A stretch of DNA of 41,881 nt, from NCBI GenBank assembly GCA_945878575.1, contig CAMDUB010000155.1, positions 1 through 41,881 on the forward strand, written 5' to 3'. This document shows, in pieces, positions 1-6,229 of this stretch. Under the pieces are notes generated by a model. That model saw nothing but the letters and a program-made list of their open reading frames with translations. It was not told the origin of the DNA and searched no databases. Position numbers and translations under genes: made by a program. Source of the stretch: Phycisphaera mikurensis NBRC 102666. GTDB lineage: Bacteria > Planctomycetota > Phycisphaerae > Phycisphaerales > SM1A02. Each line of letters begins with the position of its first letter. Within the stretch, counting starts at the first letter, position 1.

Positions 1-386
1 AGAGCCGTTGCGAATTCCTCGATCGGGCCGGTGGCACCGAAGACCGCCTCGCCGTAACCGTTGCGGTGCGCTTCGCGGAACGGCCGTCCGCCCGCACCGA
101 CGATGCGGTCGCCTGCGAACACCAGGCCATGCGCCGGCGAGTTCGCGAACACGTAGCGAATCACGAGTGACTTCGGCGCATCGGCCACGAGCTCCGCGCG
201 CATACCCGTGATGCCAAGGTTGTAGTACCAGCCCGGGACCTCGGCATCGGGGCCGGCATCCGCACGCTGGTTCCAAGGGTGGCCGCTCTCGTCGTAGTGG
301 ACCTGTGCGCAAGCGAATGCACCGGGTGCCACGATCGCGGCAACCGTCACAACGAGCTCAACGATGCGGGTTGCGTGGCGTTTCAT
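1..386 (-). CDS. Secreted DUF6288-like protein with PDZ-like domain (partial)
   Basis: An open frame runs from ATG at 386 off the left edge, giving 128 codons. It begins with a signal peptide (basic MKRHATR, then a hydrophobic stretch ending near FACAQ). Residues ~45-115 read WYYNLGITGMRAELV, then SLVIRYVFANSPAHGLVFAGDRIVGAGGRPF. This is the NLG-x-TG opening and PDZ-like fold (SPA-x-GL..GD-x-I-x-G..G-x-PF) found in DUF6288 proteins, which are common in planctomycetes. The role is unknown; the PDZ module suggests peptide or protein binding outside the cytoplasm. It lies 42 nt downstream of the LD-carboxypeptidase remnant on the same strand. The family call is from recognition of the motif order. 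Confidence 0.7.
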   Translation of the reverse strand, partial: MKRHATRIVELVVTVAAIVAPGAFACAQVHYDESGHPWNQRADAGPDAEVPGWYYNLGITGMRAELVADAPKSLVIRYVFANSPAHGLVFAGDRIVGAGGRPFREAHRNGYGEAVFGATGPIEEFATA

Positions 387-428
387 GGCATGGACGGTAT
401 CCAGTGATGACGCCCAAGCCCACCCCCG

Positions 429-833
429 TCAACTCACCACCGCTGGCTCGAGCACCGTGATCCGTGCTGCCGCGCCCTGCGTGTCAAGGCGCATGCGCAC
501 GCCCTGCGCAAGCGTCAGCATCGGCGTCGTGTGGCAGCAGTCGAAGTCGGTCGCGATCGGGAAGGCAGGCTCGCGCCTGAGTTCACCACGGATCGGTGCG
601 GGCATCGCGCAGGTGACGGCTCCAGCGGCTCGGTGCGACAAGTTCACGCGGTCCAGCCAGATGCCGAATCGTCGCATCAAGGAATGAATCGACCATCTCG
701 TGCGGCAGTTCGGGCCACTCGCCGAAGCTCGGCATCACGGCGGGCCCGTAGAAGGTCGACAGCCCCGAATGGCGCATGAACGCGAGGTGCAGTGAGGTGA
801 TGTCGCTGTAACCGCAGAAGCTCTTGGGATTCG
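429..833 (-). pseudogene. LD-carboxypeptidase (peptidase S66) remnant
   Basis: Two minus-strand reading frames together carry fragments of an S66 LD-carboxypeptidase/MccF-like protein, which trims tetrapeptides in murein recycling or cleaves microcin C. The first fragment reads RANPKSFCGYSDITSLHLAF and FYGPAVMPSFGEWPELPHEM. The second, in another frame, reads PIATDFDCCHTTPML, GVRMRLD and ITVLEPAVVS, the family's C-terminus. The N-terminal third, with the nucleophile-serine region, is missing: repeat R1 joins immediately upstream of RANPKSF. Roughly 100 or more residues between the two fragments are also gone, and the fragments are out of frame. Truncation, internal deletion and frameshift together make a non-functional remnant. 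Confidence 0.8.
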
Positions 834-1161
834 CCCGCCCCGATGTGAGCAGCCCACCCGCCAGATTTCCGAACTTTCGCCCAACTCCCCCGATCGCGCT
901 CTCCGGTTCACGGCGATCCGAGCGTCCGAGCGTTTCCGGGGCAGGGTGGCCTTTCCGGCACAGTCCGGCCCGCTCCCCCGATCCGCGATCACAAATGCGA
1001 GAGCGCGAAACGCCAACCACGGCGCCCCACGCGGGCCGATTCGGCCACGCCGCCAGTCAACGAAAAGACCCGCCTCGACTTCGAGGCGGGCCTTGAACTC
1101 CCCGATCGAACCGGCTTCAAATGGGGGTCGAGTCGCCCGTGGTGGGCCGAGTCATAACCCG
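834..1161. repeat. Dispersed repeat R1, copy A
   Basis: About 330 bp closely matching 7482-7808 (copy B). Shared blocks include CCCGCCCCGA..., GCCAGATTTCCGA, TCACGGCGATCCGAGCGT, CGTTTCCGGGGCAGGGTGG, CGCGGGCCGATTCGGCCAC, an intrinsic terminator (1069-1090) and a common end at GTCATAACCC. Its left edge cuts into the LD-carboxypeptidase gene and its right edge lies about 130 bp before the toxin-antitoxin pair. No terminal inverted repeats were found. On the minus strand a tail of the type GRKFGNLAGG..TSGR can be read near the left edge. Confidence 0.85.
1069..1090 (-). terminator. Intrinsic terminator within R1 copy A
   Basis: A perfect inverted repeat, CCCGCCTCGA-CT-TCGAGGCGGG, has ten-base arms. 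On the minus strand the stem is followed by TCTTTTC, so it should terminate minus-strand transcription. The same hairpin occurs at 7718-7739. Confidence 0.75.
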
Positions 1162-1274
1162 AAGTCGACGACCTGTTCGAGGCGCTGGGCAACCGGGACG
1201 AGCCACGGACGTCGCCTTGCCCACGTGCATGATGCGGCTGAGCATGACGCAACTCAATTCGTGTGTTTGGCGCT

Positions 1275-1302
1275 TTGACGCTTTGACGTCATGAGCTACT
1301 CT
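1275..1302 (+). promoter_or_regulatory. Probable promoter of the RelBE/ParDE-like pair
   Basis: TTGACG at 1275-1280 (repeated at 1283-1288) is followed after 16 nt by TACTCT at 1297-1302. The -10-like box ends 6 nt before the ATG at 1309, so the transcript would be leaderless or nearly so. No Shine-Dalgarno sequence precedes either possible start codon. Confidence 0.45.
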
Positions 1303-1308
1303 GTCTCC

Positions 1309-1539
1309 ATGGCTACCGCCCGTCGTTCCACCGTCTACTTCGATCCCGCCGTGCACCGGGCGCTCCGGCTGCACTCCGCCGCCAGTGACCGGAACCTGTC
1401 CGAGGTCGTGAACGAGATGGTCCGTCGGGCGCTGAAGGAGGACCTGGCCGATCTCGCCATTGCCCGCAAGCGCCGCAGCGAGCCGAGGCACTCCCTCGAG
1501 TCCGTGGTGAAGGAGCTGCGGCGCCGTGGCAAGCTATGA
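1309..1539 (+). CDS. RHH-type antitoxin of a type II toxin-antitoxin pair
   Basis: A 76-residue protein from ATG 1309; an in-frame ATG at 1291 would add MSYSVS. It opens ARRSTVYFDPAVHRALRLHS, the beta-strand-then-helix of ribbon-helix-helix (CopG/RelB-like) repressors. The segment NLSEVVNEMVRRAL is the second helix, and the charged C-terminus (RHSLESVVKELRRRGKL) is the likely toxin-binding tail. It should neutralise the downstream toxin and repress its own promoter. The toxin gene begins inside its last five codons (14-nt overlap). ATG 1309 is preferred because the protein then starts right at the RHH strand and lies just after the -10-like box. Confidence 0.8.
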   Translation: MATARRSTVYFDPAVHRALRLHSAASDRNLSEVVNEMVRRALKEDLADLAIARKRRSEPRHSLESVVKELRRRGKL

Positions 1540-1789
1540 GGTGAGGCTGACGCGCTCGGCGCGCAAGGAGCTGGGCGCGGTCGACTCGAGAGACGATCGG
1601 GCTCGGCTGGTCGCGGCCATGGAGCGGCTGGCGAGCAATCCACGCCCGGTTGGGTCCGTGAAGCTGGCCACCAGCGACAGCACCTACCGAATCCGGGTGG
1701 GGAACTACCGCGTCATCTACGAGGTGCTCGACAGGCTGCTGGTCGTCGACGTCATCAGGATCGGACACCGGCGCGAGGTCTACCGCTAG
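1526..1789 (+). CDS. RelE/ParE-family toxin
   Basis: An 87-residue protein with GTG start at 1526, overlapping the antitoxin gene. It shows the RelE/ParE fold: YEVRLTRSARKELGAV, then a helix with MERLASNPRP, the core SVKLATSDSTYRIRVGNYRVIYEV, and a closing strand VVDVIRIGHRREVYR. The RIRVGNYRVIYEV and IGHRREVYR blocks are the best family marks. RelE-type members cleave mRNA in the ribosomal A site and ParE-type members poison gyrase; the sequence alone does not decide which applies. Overlap with the antitoxin gene implies co-translation. Confidence 0.85.
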   Translation: MASYEVRLTRSARKELGAVDSRDDRARLVAAMERLASNPRPVGSVKLATSDSTYRIRVGNYRVIYEVLDRLLVVDVIRIGHRREVYR

Positions 1790-2221
1790 CGGAGTCCGTC
1801 TACCTGCGGCAAGCACCTCCGTTCCTTCGGCGCGGAGTCCCGGCAGCGCTCGATGCATCTCTCGTCCACCGTGAGCACCTGCAAGTTGCTGGGAAACGAT
1901 CGCTTCGTAGTCAACGCCGTCGGGAAAGGATCGTTTCCGCTGGCAGTGGGAACCGTAAGGAATTCAGCCCAGGATTTCTTACAAGCCGTTGCCGAACTTG
2001 GAACCTACGGCCCTTTGTCCCATGGCGTGGTCGCGGCCGAGTCCGGGATTACTCGCAGCCGGTTTGGCTCAGGAATCAGGGGGAAGACCACCGCGGCAAC
2101 CAATAGAGATCATGAGGCAGAGGTAGAACGTCATCGGATCGAGTTTGAGGAGGACAAACTCGTTGACACGGCGTCAATCGTGTGCCGGCCTTAAGCCGCA
2201 AAGGCTTCGGCCTCTCGACGC
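1790..2221. other. Intergenic region after the toxin gene
   Basis: No convincing gene. An open frame at 1853-2194 (+) encodes a composition-driven, unrecognisable peptide. The region contains repeat R2 copy 1 (2041-2090). The AbiEii-like gene ends at 2222 on the opposite strand, so transcription converges here. Confidence 0.5.
2041..2090. repeat. Short dispersed repeat R2, copy 1
   Basis: The block GCAGCCGGTTTGGCTCAGG followed by AATCAGGGGGAAGACCA (2055-2090) recurs at 9428-9464 with one substitution and one extra G. Weaker similarity extends left to GTCCGG. A further fragment, GGATTCTGGGGGAAGACC, is near 10831-10850. Both good copies lie on the same side of a toxin-antitoxin module whose other side carries repeat R1. 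Confidence 0.7.
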
Positions 2222-3103
2222 TCAGTGCTCGTTCGCAACGGGAGCCAGCAGCCGCCCGAGCTCACGCACCAGCAACTCGCCATCTACTTCGGGTACGAAG
2301 TCTCGATTGGCCCGCTGGTACTCCAGCAGGCGCAGTCGGCCGAGTCCATTCGCGGGCGCGAGGAGCGAGTCGATCGTGCGCTTGGCCTCGGCGATCTCCT
2401 CGTGGCCGGCGTACTGGCGTGCGAGCCTCGCGGACGCCTCGATCTCCTCCTCGGTGAGCAGCCCGACGATCCGGTACAGGTCCATCGCGTGGTGGCGGCC
2501 TTCCTGCTTGTCCGGGTCGCCGACCCGATCGCGGAGCGCCCCGAGCTTCATCAGGGCATAGGGGAAGGCGCGCGGGATCAGGACGTGGCAGGCCGCCTCG
2601 CTTCCGTCCGATCGCCGGCCACTGAGCGGCAGGCGGATCAGGTCCGACTCGATGCCAAGCGCCTCCCGCGTTGCGAAGGCGTGCAGCCCCGACTCTCCGC
2701 CGAGGCCCCTCGGCCGGGCGCGGGAGCCCTTCAGCCGGACCGCGTCCGCGTGCTCGCCCAGAGGGCCGACCATGACGTCCAGCAGCACGTCGGTGCCGGA
2801 TACCCGGCGGCTGAACTTGAGCCACCGCGCTTCGGGGACGACGGTGAAGCCGAGCCCGTCGAGCGCGGCCCGATATCGGGACACCTCGTCCTTGCTGGCG
2901 ATGACCTCCGCCCGGAGGAAGAGATCGACGTCCTGGGTGGTCCGCGCGGGCGGGAGCCGGTCCATGGGGAGCAGCGTCCTCGCCCCCGTGGCGCGCAGTC
3001 GCTCCTGCTTGAGGTACAGGCCGAGCCCGCCACCGAGCAGCAGCCCGGCGTCGCGGCCGAGGGCGGCGTCGAGATCAAGCACGGTTGCTATCAGCGGTTG
3101 CAT
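2222..3103 (-). CDS. AbiEii-like nucleotidyltransferase toxin (system 1)
   Basis: A 293-residue protein. Near the N-terminus LLLGGGLGLYLKQ gives the glycine motif, followed by TTQDVDLFL with the metal-binding DxD (D58, D60) and a third acidic strand, DVLLDVMV (D109). The later segment YALMKLGALRDR and HHAMDLYRIV matches the K...D-x-(F/Y) motif of AbiEii/MenA-type toxins. Characterised family members are nucleotidyltransferase toxins; MenA adds nucleotides to tRNA, and AbiEii gives abortive phage infection. The start is 12 nt after the stop of the antitoxin-like gene, so the two form an operon. Similarity to system 2 at 7814 is limited to motifs, so this is not a recent duplication. Confidence 0.78.
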   Translation of the reverse strand: MQPLIATVLDLDAALGRDAGLLLGGGLGLYLKQERLRATGARTLLPMDRLPPARTTQDVDLFLRAEVIASKDEVSRYRAALDGLGFTVVPEARWLKFSRRVSGTDVLLDVMVGPLGEHADAVRLKGSRARPRGLGGESGLHAFATREALGIESDLIRLPLSGRRSDGSEAACHVLIPRAFPYALMKLGALRDRVGDPDKQEGRHHAMDLYRIVGLLTEEEIEASARLARQYAGHEEIAEAKRTIDSLLAPANGLGRLRLLEYQRANRDFVPEVDGELLVRELGRLLAPVANEH

Positions 3104-3115
3104 TCGTGGCTCCGA

Positions 3116-4213
3116 TCAGCGGCCGAGGTCTTGCCGCACACGGGCCCGGACCTGCCTCGCGATCTCGGAGTCGCGTTTGTCGCCCCCCGCCGCCAGCTCG
3201 AGATACGCCTGCACCGGCGATGCGAAGCGGACGCCGCCCTCTCCCGGCCGCGCGTCGAAGAACGGCGTGGGGTCGCGAGTCTCGACCACGGTGAGGTTGG
3301 CGAACCGGTCCGCCGGCTTCCACGCCTCCCCGGTCCGCCGCTTCAGCTCGCCGAGGTCGTCGGCGTACAGGATCGGGGTGTCCGAACGCAGACCTGCGGA
3401 GTACCGGCCCTGGGAAGACGTGCCCGAGAGCACCGTCCGGAGTCGCGGGGCCGAACCGGCGGCCGCCTCAGCGCGGCGGAAGAACTCCTCCAGCCCGCCG
3501 GGCGTCTTCAGCTGGACCTTCCGCTCGGCCTTCGGGGGGGCGTAGTTCTCCAGGAGCGCCTCGAGCAGCTTCTCGGGCTGCACGAGGGCGATCCGGCCCT
3601 CCGAGCGGTCCACGATCAGGTCGTCCGCCATCCTCGCGAGCGCCTTGGAGACGGTCGACAGCGCCACGCTTCCGCCCGCGGCCGCAATCTCGTCTCGGAC
3701 TTGGCCGACGGACTGGTACTCGGGACGGCGGAGGAACACCCGGGGCACGAGCGACGTCGCTCCCCTGTAGGCGAACCGCGCGGGCCTGGACTCTGGATAG
3801 CGGTTGGGCTGCCCGGTCCGCCGCAGCAGCAGGCGGCCTGGGACGAGAATCAGCCCGTTCCCGCAGAGGTCCAAGCCCGACACGCCTTCCTCCTCCAGCC
3901 GCTCGATCCTCTTCTCGCCGAGGAACGGCACGATGACCATCGGCAACCGACCGGACGCGGCGGCCCCGCGACGCGACTGCCGAAGGGCCTCGTCGAGCAC
4001 GCGCGGCGTGTTGCGGGTCTTCGCCTCGGCCGCGAACTCCCAGCGGTCCGCGTCCCAAGTCACGCTCACGCGGAAGTCCGCCGTAACAGCATCGGACGCG
4101 TCGCGACGGGCCTCCGGGCTGAGCGCGATGCGCACCCGCGATCCGAACGTGGGGCTGAGCGCTGCGAACAGCTCGGGGATGGCTACTTCCGAGATGGCGG
4201 GTTCAGGCTCCAT
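3116..4213 (-). CDS. AbiEi-like antitoxin/autorepressor, long form (system 1)
   Basis: A 365-residue protein; the start MEPEPAISEV at 4213 is chosen because the open frame further upstream runs through operators and into the IS. Residues ~40-130 look like a restriction-endonuclease-type fold seen in long AbiEi proteins: D46, then FAAEAKTR (E63, K65), VIVPFLGEKRIERLEEEGVS, and DLCGNGLILV. Residues ~155-215 form a winged helix (YQSVGQVRDEIAAAGGSVAL, STVSKALARM). The C-terminal part is a conserved-looking domain without a clear name. Expected roles are neutralising the nucleotidyltransferase encoded 12 nt downstream and binding the promoter palindromes at 4221-4306. Whether the ExK is catalytic or a relic is unknown. 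Confidence 0.72.
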   Translation of the reverse strand: MEPEPAISEVAIPELFAALSPTFGSRVRIALSPEARRDASDAVTADFRVSVTWDADRWEFAAEAKTRNTPRVLDEALRQSRRGAAASGRLPMVIVPFLGEKRIERLEEEGVSGLDLCGNGLILVPGRLLLRRTGQPNRYPESRPARFAYRGATSLVPRVFLRRPEYQSVGQVRDEIAAAGGSVALSTVSKALARMADDLIVDRSEGRIALVQPEKLLEALLENYAPPKAERKVQLKTPGGLEEFFRRAEAAAGSAPRLRTVLSGTSSQGRYSAGLRSDTPILYADDLGELKRRTGEAWKPADRFANLTVVETRDPTPFFDARPGEGGVRFASPVQAYLELAAGGDKRDSEIARQVRARVRQDLGR

Positions 4214-4220
4214 TGGCTTT

Positions 4221-4266
4221 CCAGTATATCGCCATTTTCCGGATCCGGAAAACGGCGTCGTACTGG
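4221..4266 (-). promoter_or_regulatory. Long palindromic operator over the abiE-like promoter
   Basis: Centred at 4243/4244, TTTTCCGGATCCGGAAAA (4235-4252) is perfect. The symmetry continues outward through CGCCA/CGGCG to CCAGTA (4221) and TACTGG (4266), giving an imperfect 46-bp dyad. On the minus strand TATACT (4228-4223) makes a good -10 box, ending 9 nt before the ATG at 4213. The operator would therefore cover the core promoter. AbiEi antitoxins are known to repress their promoters by binding inverted repeats. Confidence 0.7.
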
Positions 4267-4288
4267 AAAAGTTTCCTTCCGTCCGTGA

Positions 4289-4306
4289 TTTTCCGGATCC
4301 GGAAAG
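4289..4306 (-). promoter_or_regulatory. Second operator copy upstream of the abiE-like operon
   Basis: TTTTCCGGATCCGGAAAG repeats the core palindrome exactly 54 bp upstream of the first, about five helical turns, so both sites face the same side of the DNA. A half-like GCCGGAAAAT follows near 4316. Two sites agree with the two-inverted-repeat arrangement known for AbiEi autoregulation. Confidence 0.65.
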
Positions 4307-4419
4307 ACTGGCCAAGCCGGAAAATCCGACCAGAGTACATACGGCAAGGCGCGGAATCCGATCGGATCGACTCGCAGGCGGATCGTCGGGTGACCGGGTC
4401 GCTCTCATCGGTCCATCCC

Positions 4420-5225
4420 TTATGAGAGTTGCTGCATCGTAGCCGCCCCCTCCATGCCTGGCGGTGCCGCAGCGCAGGCGAGCGCAGCGAGCCGGAGCGG
4501 AGGCAGCGCCGGGCACGTCGCCGCGAAGGCCGCCGGAGTCACCTTGCCCAGCGCCCGCTGGATCCGCTGGTGGTTGTAGAAGAGCCGCCACCGGTCGATC
4601 AGGTACCGCGCCTCTGCCAGCGTGTCGAAGATCTCCGACGACAGCAGCTCGTCCCGCAGCCGGCCGTTGAAGCTCTCCACGATCCCGTTCTGCCACGGTG
4701 ACCCCGGGTCGATGTAGAGCGCGCCGGTGCCGCTCTCCTCGCACCAGGCCTTCACCGCCTTCGAGATCATCTCCGGCCCGTTGTCGGCCCGGACGTGCAC
4801 CGGTGCTCCCCGAATCGCGGTCAGCTCGTCCAGCACCACCAGCATGCGGAAGGGGCGGCCGTCGGCCGTCTGGTCCTGCACGAAGTCCATGCCCACACCT
4901 CGTTCTTCCGCGTCGCCCTTCGGCGCACGATGCTGTTCTCGCCCGCGGCGATCCGCCTGCGTTTCACGCGCTTCCCGGGCACCAGCAGGCCTTCCTGCCG
5001 CCACAGCCGCTTCATCAGCCGCGCGCCGACCGACCAGCGCTCCTTCCGCAGCAAATCCATGATGTAGCGCCGGCCGCGACGTGGGTTCACCACGGCCAGT
5101 TCCCGCAGCCTGGCGACCAGCTTGTCCCGGTATGGGTTCGGCGGCGCCGTGCGGCGCTGCGTGCTCCGGTGCTTGCCGGCCACTCGGCAGACACGCCGCT
5201 CGGACACGTCCATCACCATCGTCAC
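4420..5225 (-). pseudogene. IS3 transposase OrfB (DDE integrase), frameshifted and internally deleted
   Basis: The first frame (5225 downward) gives MDVSERRVCRVAGKHRSTQR and RRYIMDLLRKERWSVGARLM, KRLWRQEGLLVPGKR, then reaches RKNEVW. There one base is missing, and the protein continues in the other frame with MDFVQDQTADGRPFRMLVVL. A second lesion follows: LDE joins directly to LTAIRGAPVHVRADNGPEMI, skipping the roughly 20-30 residues that IS3 transposases carry between the first and second catalytic aspartates. All three catalytic positions survive: D in MDFVQD, D in RADNGPE, E in IVESFNGRLRDE. The C-terminus (FYNHQRIQRALGKVTPAAFA) is normal. It cannot make active transposase without repair. 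Confidence 0.88.
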
Positions 5226-5257
5226 GTGATGAATCGCCCGGCGCCGCCGCGCCGGGC

Positions 5258-5545
5258 TCAGAATTCCCCCTTGGCGATCTCCTTCAGGATCTGGATGTCA
5301 AGCTGTTGGTCGGCCACCAGGCGCTTCAGCCGGCTGTTCTCCTTCTCCAGCTCCTTCAGCCGCTTCACCGCGTCCCGATCCACCGCGCCGTACTCGGCAC
5401 GCCACCGGTGCAGCGTCACTTCGGATACCCCCAGCGACCTCGCCACCTCGGCGATCGGCGTGCCCTTGGCCAAGGCTTCGTCTGCCTGCCTCAGCTTCGC
5501 GACCACCTCCTCGGGACGGTGCCACTTCCTGTTCAAGCGCTTCAT
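5258..5545 (-). CDS. IS3 transposase OrfA (HTH protein)
   Basis: A 95-residue protein from ATG 5545, chosen over the upstream in-frame ATG (5587) because AGGAG lies 7 nt before it. MKRLNRKWHRPEEVVAKLRQ is followed by a helix-turn-helix (AKGTPIAEVARSLGVSEVTL, HRWRAEYG) and a leucine-zipper-like helix (KRLKELEKENSRLKRLVADQ) ending DIQILKEIAKGEF. OrfA binds the IS ends and is normally joined to OrfB by frameshifting. The frame is intact here although OrfB is not. A leader stem with GAGACT/AGTCTC arms lies just upstream (about 5548-5584). Confidence 0.9.
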   Translation of the reverse strand: MKRLNRKWHRPEEVVAKLRQADEALAKGTPIAEVARSLGVSEVTLHRWRAEYGAVDRDAVKRLKELEKENSRLKRLVADQQLDIQILKEIAKGEF

Positions 5546-5619
5546 CGGAGACTCCTCTCGGCCCCTTGGGCCGCGAAAGTCTCTCATAGAGGGTAGACCT
5601 GTTCAGCGCGCCCCTGTCA

Positions 5620-5688
5620 CGTGCATGGGGATGTCCTTCCGCCCCCGCTGTCAACGGGCGGGTGGCATCCCTCTACATCTGCAGGAGG
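5620..5688. repeat. Dispersed repeat R3, copy 1
   Basis: The block CGTGCATGGGGATGT...CGCTGTCAACGGGCGGG, then TGGCATCCCTCTACATCTGC, recurs at 40232-40297 in the same orientation. On the plus strand both encode a similar string, CMGMxFxxRxQRAGGIxLHxQ. It begins at the outer base of the IS3 left end. It is probably the edge of another, lost mobile element. Confidence 0.65.
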
Positions 5689-5746
5689 TGCGAACTTGTT
5701 GCCGCGTCAACTTCCGAGTGGGCTGTGCAAATGCGGGTGGACCGCG

Positions 5747-6202
5747 TCAGGGCTTGGCAGAAAAGAACCGGAGCTGTTCGCCCTCGGGTGTCGACAAGGT
5801 CAGCCAGTCGAGCGGACCTGAATCGGAGAACCAAGACACCGTCAGCGGGCAGCTTTCGGAGGAGTCCGGCGGTTGAATTCGCAAGACCAGTTGGGTGCGC
5901 GGCATCGCTTCGATTGACCAGCGCCACTGGCCCCGTGACGTGGATACGCGCGCGCATGACCGACCCAGCATCGATCCGTCCGATGGGCCCTGGCGCCATT
6001 CCACCACGCCGTCCTGCGCGAGCCGAAACGCATCCTCTGTCCTGCTTGTCCACACGCGAGAAACCACGGTGGACCCAAAGGTCACCTTGTCTGTGGGAGG
6101 GGGGGTGGGTGTGGACTTTCCTCCGCAGCCAACGAAGATGGTTGCCGCGCATGCGACAAGCAACGGAAGAGAACAGGTAACGGGCTGAAACTGGCTTCGC
6201 AT
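5747..6202 (-). CDS. Small lipoprotein of unknown function
   Basis: A 151-residue protein. ATG 6202 is preferred over the upstream in-frame ATG at 6220 because AGGAG stands 4 nt before it and the signal peptide then starts normally (MRSQFQPVTCSLPLLVACAA). The lipobox TIFVGC is followed by GGKSTPTPPPTDKV, a proline/threonine linker typical of exported lipoproteins. The rest is a beta-rich globular part with VVEWRQGPSDGSMLG and QLVLRIQPPDSSESCPLTVS; no known domain was recognised. The transglutaminase-like gene ends 27 nt upstream, so co-transcription is likely. Confidence 0.65.
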   Translation of the reverse strand: MRSQFQPVTCSLPLLVACAATIFVGCGGKSTPTPPPTDKVTFGSTVVSRVWTSRTEDAFRLAQDGVVEWRQGPSDGSMLGRSCARVSTSRGQWRWSIEAMPRTQLVLRIQPPDSSESCPLTVSWFSDSGPLDWLTLSTPEGEQLRFFSAKP

Positions 6203-6229
6203 GACGCTCCTAGGCACCATACTGACCCA

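Larger units (their letters stand above)
4391..5619 (-). mobile_element. IS3-family insertion sequence, decayed (1229 bp)
   Basis: The termini are imperfect inverted repeats of 38-39 bp. Read inward, the right end (4391) begins TGACCGGGTCGCTCTCATCG and the left end (5619) begins TGACAGGGGCGCGCTGAACA; both continue through ...GGTC.A.CCCT...ATGAGAG. The length is normal for IS3. It carries orfA (5258-5545) and a broken orfB (4420-5225). No target-site duplication is visible (GGG beside 4391, CGT beside 5619), so the element is old or its flanks have rearranged. The left end abuts repeat R3 exactly. A 127-bp remnant of a related left end is at 12471-12597. Confidence 0.88.

Noticed and set aside
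1853-2194. Plus-strand frame of 113 codons after the toxin gene
   Set aside because: It spans repeat R2 and has no ribosome site or family character.
2225-4288. Long plus-strand open frame (687 codons) opposite the abiE-like operon
   Set aside because: It is antisense to two recognisable genes, and its protein is Arg/Glu/Pro-rich with no domain. High GC removes stops in shadow frames.
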